Of a DNA stretch of 64,000 nt, positions 62,119-64,000 are shown piece after piece. How positions within the stretch are numbered: the stretch's first letter is position 1; each line of letters opens with the position of its first letter. The DNA is taken from positions 1,617,590 through 1,681,589 of the forward strand of contig NZ_SJPR01000001.1 in assembly GCF_007859955.1 (NCBI RefSeq), in the 5' to 3' direction. The position numbers were made by a program, and so were the translations under genes. The notes under the pieces are model-generated. The model was not told where the DNA came from, searched no databases, and saw only the letters and a list, made by a program, of their open reading frames with translations. The DNA is from Botrimarina colliarenosi. GTDB taxonomy: Bacteria > Planctomycetota > Planctomycetia > Pirellulales > Lacipirellulaceae.

Positions 62119-62301
62119 ATGTCTCGCCCCGCCGCCGCCAGCCCCCGCTGGATGAGTTGGAACGGCCTCGTCTATTACGGCGAGACCATCGGGTTCGTCC
62201 TGGCCTGGATTACGGGCATCGCGGCGATCGCTTACAGCTCGGCAGGTCCCGAATCGCAGCCGCGCGTTGGGCAAGTCGCCGCCGCGGATGTCAGCCCGTA
62301 G
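62119..62301 (+). CDS. Small single-pass membrane protein, hypothetical
   Basis: 60 residues with one hydrophobic helix (FVLAWITGIAAIAYSSAG). No motif or ribosome site is evident, and the gene lies in a gap between tRNA-Val and the CPBP gene. It may be real because frame and GC bias are coding-like, but evidence is weak. Confidence 0.35.
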   Translation: MSRPAAASPRWMSWNGLVYYGETIGFVLAWITGIAAIAYSSAGPESQPRVGQVAAADVSP

Positions 62302-62420
62302 AGAACGGCCGCTTCGTGAGCGAACGCCTCGCGCGAGCCTGAACTGTTGGAACGACCACGGTGTCCTGTCGGGGGTACGACCCCCAGAAGTCGGTTGGGG
62401 CGCCCCGCTCGTGGAGGGGT

Positions 62421-63242
62421 CTACCACAGATGCCAGGCCCCGGCCCACAGCACGTAGAGGCCGAGGAGCAGGTTCGTAATGCTGTGGGCGGCGACGCAGT
62501 CCCAGTAGTTCTTGGTGCGGACCATCAGCCATGTCACGAGGCTGAACCAGACGAGCGACGCCAGTTTCTCCGGGTGGTAGAGCATCGGGAACGCCGTGCC
62601 GACGACGACCGACGCGGCGGTGACGCGGCCGAAGGGGACCCGCCAGAGGTTGGGGCTCACCATCGTGCGCATCAGCCAGCCGCGGAGCATCAACTCCTCA
62701 AAGATCGGCACCAGGATGGCGAGGCCGAGGAACCGGACCGCTAGGAAGCCGTAGCGTGTCGCCGGGTTGTCGATCCGCTCGAGCGGGTTGAACGCCGGCC
62801 GCTCGGCGCCGAGCCCCAGGAGGCCGAGCACCCCCATGGCGGGGCTCTCGGGGCCGCCGACCGCTTCGACGAGCTTGGTCTCGACGCGGAGTTCGCAGCA
62901 GGCGATCCAGAGAACCACGCCGACAACGCCGACGCCGATCGCGGTTGGCGAGACGTTCAGCTTTCCATTCTTAAGCAGGGGCCATTGCCCCCAGCTGGCG
63001 CGGCAGAGCCAGAGGACGCCGGCGGTGATCGCCAGCTTCACGGTGTAGATAGCCGGATAGTGGTCGTAGGTCAGGCCAAAGACGCCCGGCTCGGCGGGCT
63101 GTCCCGGAGAGGGGGCGGCCGGTTCGAAGCTGCTAAGCCCCAGGTAGACCGCCATGGGGAGGAGGTAGGTCCAGGCGTTCTCGGCGTCGAGCCAGCGGCC
63201 CGACGGCGGGGGGGGCGTGTCGAGTTCGGCGTCGTCGTGCAT
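62421..63242 (-). CDS. CAAX-protease-like membrane protein, PEP-CTERM-associated type
   Basis: 273 residues with about six to eight transmembrane helices. CPBP/Abi motifs are present: FEELMLRGWLMR (EExxxR) near residue 183, LYHPEKLASLVWF and CVAAHSITNLLLGLY. YTVKLAITAGVLWLCRASWG and VGVVGVVLWIACCE match the subset of CAAX-protease-related proteins seen in exosortase-bearing species (TIGR03008-type), which fits the many PEP-CTERM proteins of this window. Whether it processes them is unknown. The start is ATG 63242. Confidence 0.83.
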   Translation of the reverse strand: MHDDAELDTPPPPSGRWLDAENAWTYLLPMAVYLGLSSFEPAAPSPGQPAEPGVFGLTYDHYPAIYTVKLAITAGVLWLCRASWGQWPLLKNGKLNVSPTAIGVGVVGVVLWIACCELRVETKLVEAVGGPESPAMGVLGLLGLGAERPAFNPLERIDNPATRYGFLAVRFLGLAILVPIFEELMLRGWLMRTMVSPNLWRVPFGRVTAASVVVGTAFPMLYHPEKLASLVWFSLVTWLMVRTKNYWDCVAAHSITNLLLGLYVLWAGAWHLW

Positions 63243-63321
63243 GCAGAATCTGGGGCCGCTGAACTTGGGGCTGTTGAACGGTGGACTGGGGAGGAGCGTA
63301 AAGAGTAGCTCACTCCGGACG

Positions 63322-63384
63322 CTGGCGGTGAGGGTTCCCGCGGACGCCTTCGCGGGTACGCGGGCAGGGAGCCCTCACCGCCAG
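63322..63384. repeat. Palindrome in the fusA leader region
   Basis: CTGGCGGTGAGGGTTCCC (63322-63339) and GGGAGCCCTCACCGCCAG (63367-63384) pair at 17 of 18 positions, with CCCGCG/CGCGGG pairing inside. It lies about 240 bp ahead of fusA and 80 bp upstream of the divergent CPBP gene. The 63243-63627 gap shows no gene; it holds the divergent promoters and is GC-rich. Confidence 0.7.
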
Positions 63385-63627
63385 GGCCCGGGGAGTCTCC
63401 CGATCGGCCCGTTTTCGCCGCCAGATGCCCTATCCGCGGCGGGCTAGGTCGCTAAGATACGGGGCTCCGGCCCGCTTGGCGGCCTGCGCTACCGGTGCGC
63501 GGGGCCGCCAGCGACTCAGCAGGCCGGCCCATCCCGGCCGGCCCGGCCCCGTTTCTTCCCCCCCACTTAGCAAGTTGTTTGAGGCGTTCCCGCTAGGCTG
63601 CGGGACGCTGTCCAAGGACCCCCGACC

Positions 63628-64000
63628 ATGAACCTCGCGAAAGTCCGCAACATCGGCATTTCGGCCCACATCGACTCGGGCAAGACGACCCTCAGCGAGC
63701 GGATCCTGTTCTACGCCGGTCGGATCCACAAGATCGAAGACGTCCGCGGCGGCGGCGACGGCGCCACCATGGACCACATGGAGCTCGAGAAAGAGCGCGG
63801 CATCACGATCACGTCGGCCGCCACGTCGCTCAAGTGGAAGAACTACGCCATCAACCTGATCGACACGCCGGGCCACGTCGACTTCACGGTCGAGGTCGAG
63901 CGGTCGCTGCGCGTGCTGGACGGCGCCATCCTGGTGCTCTGCAGCGTCGGCGGCGTGCAGTCGCAGTCGATGACCGTCGACCGCCAGATGAAGCGTTACA
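63628..64000 (+). CDS. fusA: Elongation factor G, N-terminal part
   Basis: The gene runs off the right edge after 124 codons. The G domain is clear: G1 [14 protein letters not shown] (AHIDSGKT), G2 [12 protein letters not shown]3 [20 protein letters not shown] drives translocation and ribosome recycling using GTP. The switch I region has [18 protein letters not shown], a glycine-rich form that differs from the proteobacterial GAATMDWMEQE and points to a planctomycete-like paralogue. Start at ATG 63628. Confidence 0.95.
   Translation, partial: MNLAKVRNIGISAHIDSGKTTLSERILFYAGRIHKIEDVRGGGDGATMDHMELEKERGITITSAATSLKWKNYAINLIDTPGHVDFTVEVERSLRVLDGAILVLCSVGGVQSQSMTVDRQMKRY

Noticed and set aside
62361..62744. 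127-codon plus-strand frame
   Set aside because: Antisense to the CAAX-protease-like gene with clear membrane helices and motifs.

Overview
The window looks like chromosome of a high-GC planctomycete, most likely order Pirellulales. The evidence is the gene content: five DUF1559 proteins (four with prepilin-type N-termini, one a lipoprotein), five secreted proteins with PEP-CTERM-type sorting tails and mostly dockerin-like repeats, ECF sigma factors, a YfbK-type vWA protein, a zinc-ribbon Ser/Thr kinase, a DUF4914 protein, and an EF-G with a planctomycete-like G-domain insert. This is inferred from protein families, not from a rRNA gene.

Layout. 1-11 kb: end of a DUF374 acyltransferase, an ECF sigma/vWA pair, hisA, a kinase, then PEP-CTERM and DUF1559 genes and a second ECF sigma. 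11.3-13.2 kb: DUF4914 protein with a PEPCK-like P-loop. 13.5-21.3 kb: a tightly overlapped carotenoid operon (desaturase, squalene/phytoene synthase, aldehyde dehydrogenase, second desaturase, acyltransferase, glycosyltransferase, small zinc-ribbon protein), resembling C30 carotenoid pathways. 21.3-23.5 kb: two-gene ABC-2 exporter. 23.7-33.6 kb: PEP-CTERM proteins, then a zinc-ribbon/PilM-like ATPase coupled to a DUF1559 lipoprotein and two DUF1559 pseudopilins. 34.1-39.8 kb: miaE, then a PlcP/LpxH-like phosphoesterase, BtaA, BtaB, a glycosyltransferase and a membrane protein, a candidate phosphorus-sparing lipid-remodelling locus. 39.9-51 kb: GNAT, DNA glycosylase, accD, a DUF6398/pRiA4 ORF3-like protein, an ABC exporter, a K+ channel with a zinc ribbon, a secreted two-lobed aspartic-protease-like protein, and a His-rich DUF1559 protein next to a Cys/His-rich membrane protein.

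51.2-61.8 kb is a mobile island lying between tRNA-Lys(CTT) and tRNA-Val(GAC). It carries a coupled four-gene operon (RHH, GNAT-like, XRE, ImmA/IrrE peptidase) with its own near-consensus promoter and palindromic operator, an integrase cut by an IS21 remnant, istB, an Ntn-hydrolase, a diverged direct repeat, an IS91-like module (tyrosine recombinase plus frameshifted transposase), and an integrase next to tRNA-Val. The backbone resumes with a CAAX-protease-like protein of the PEP-CTERM-associated type and the start of fusA.

A second theme is non-coding. About a dozen long palindromes, mostly different in sequence, sit in intergenic gaps and usually just after stop codons; two of the families recur. 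There is also a 10-copy 14-bp tandem array and a probable IS5-type MITE. All calls were made by reading the sequence; no database search was run.
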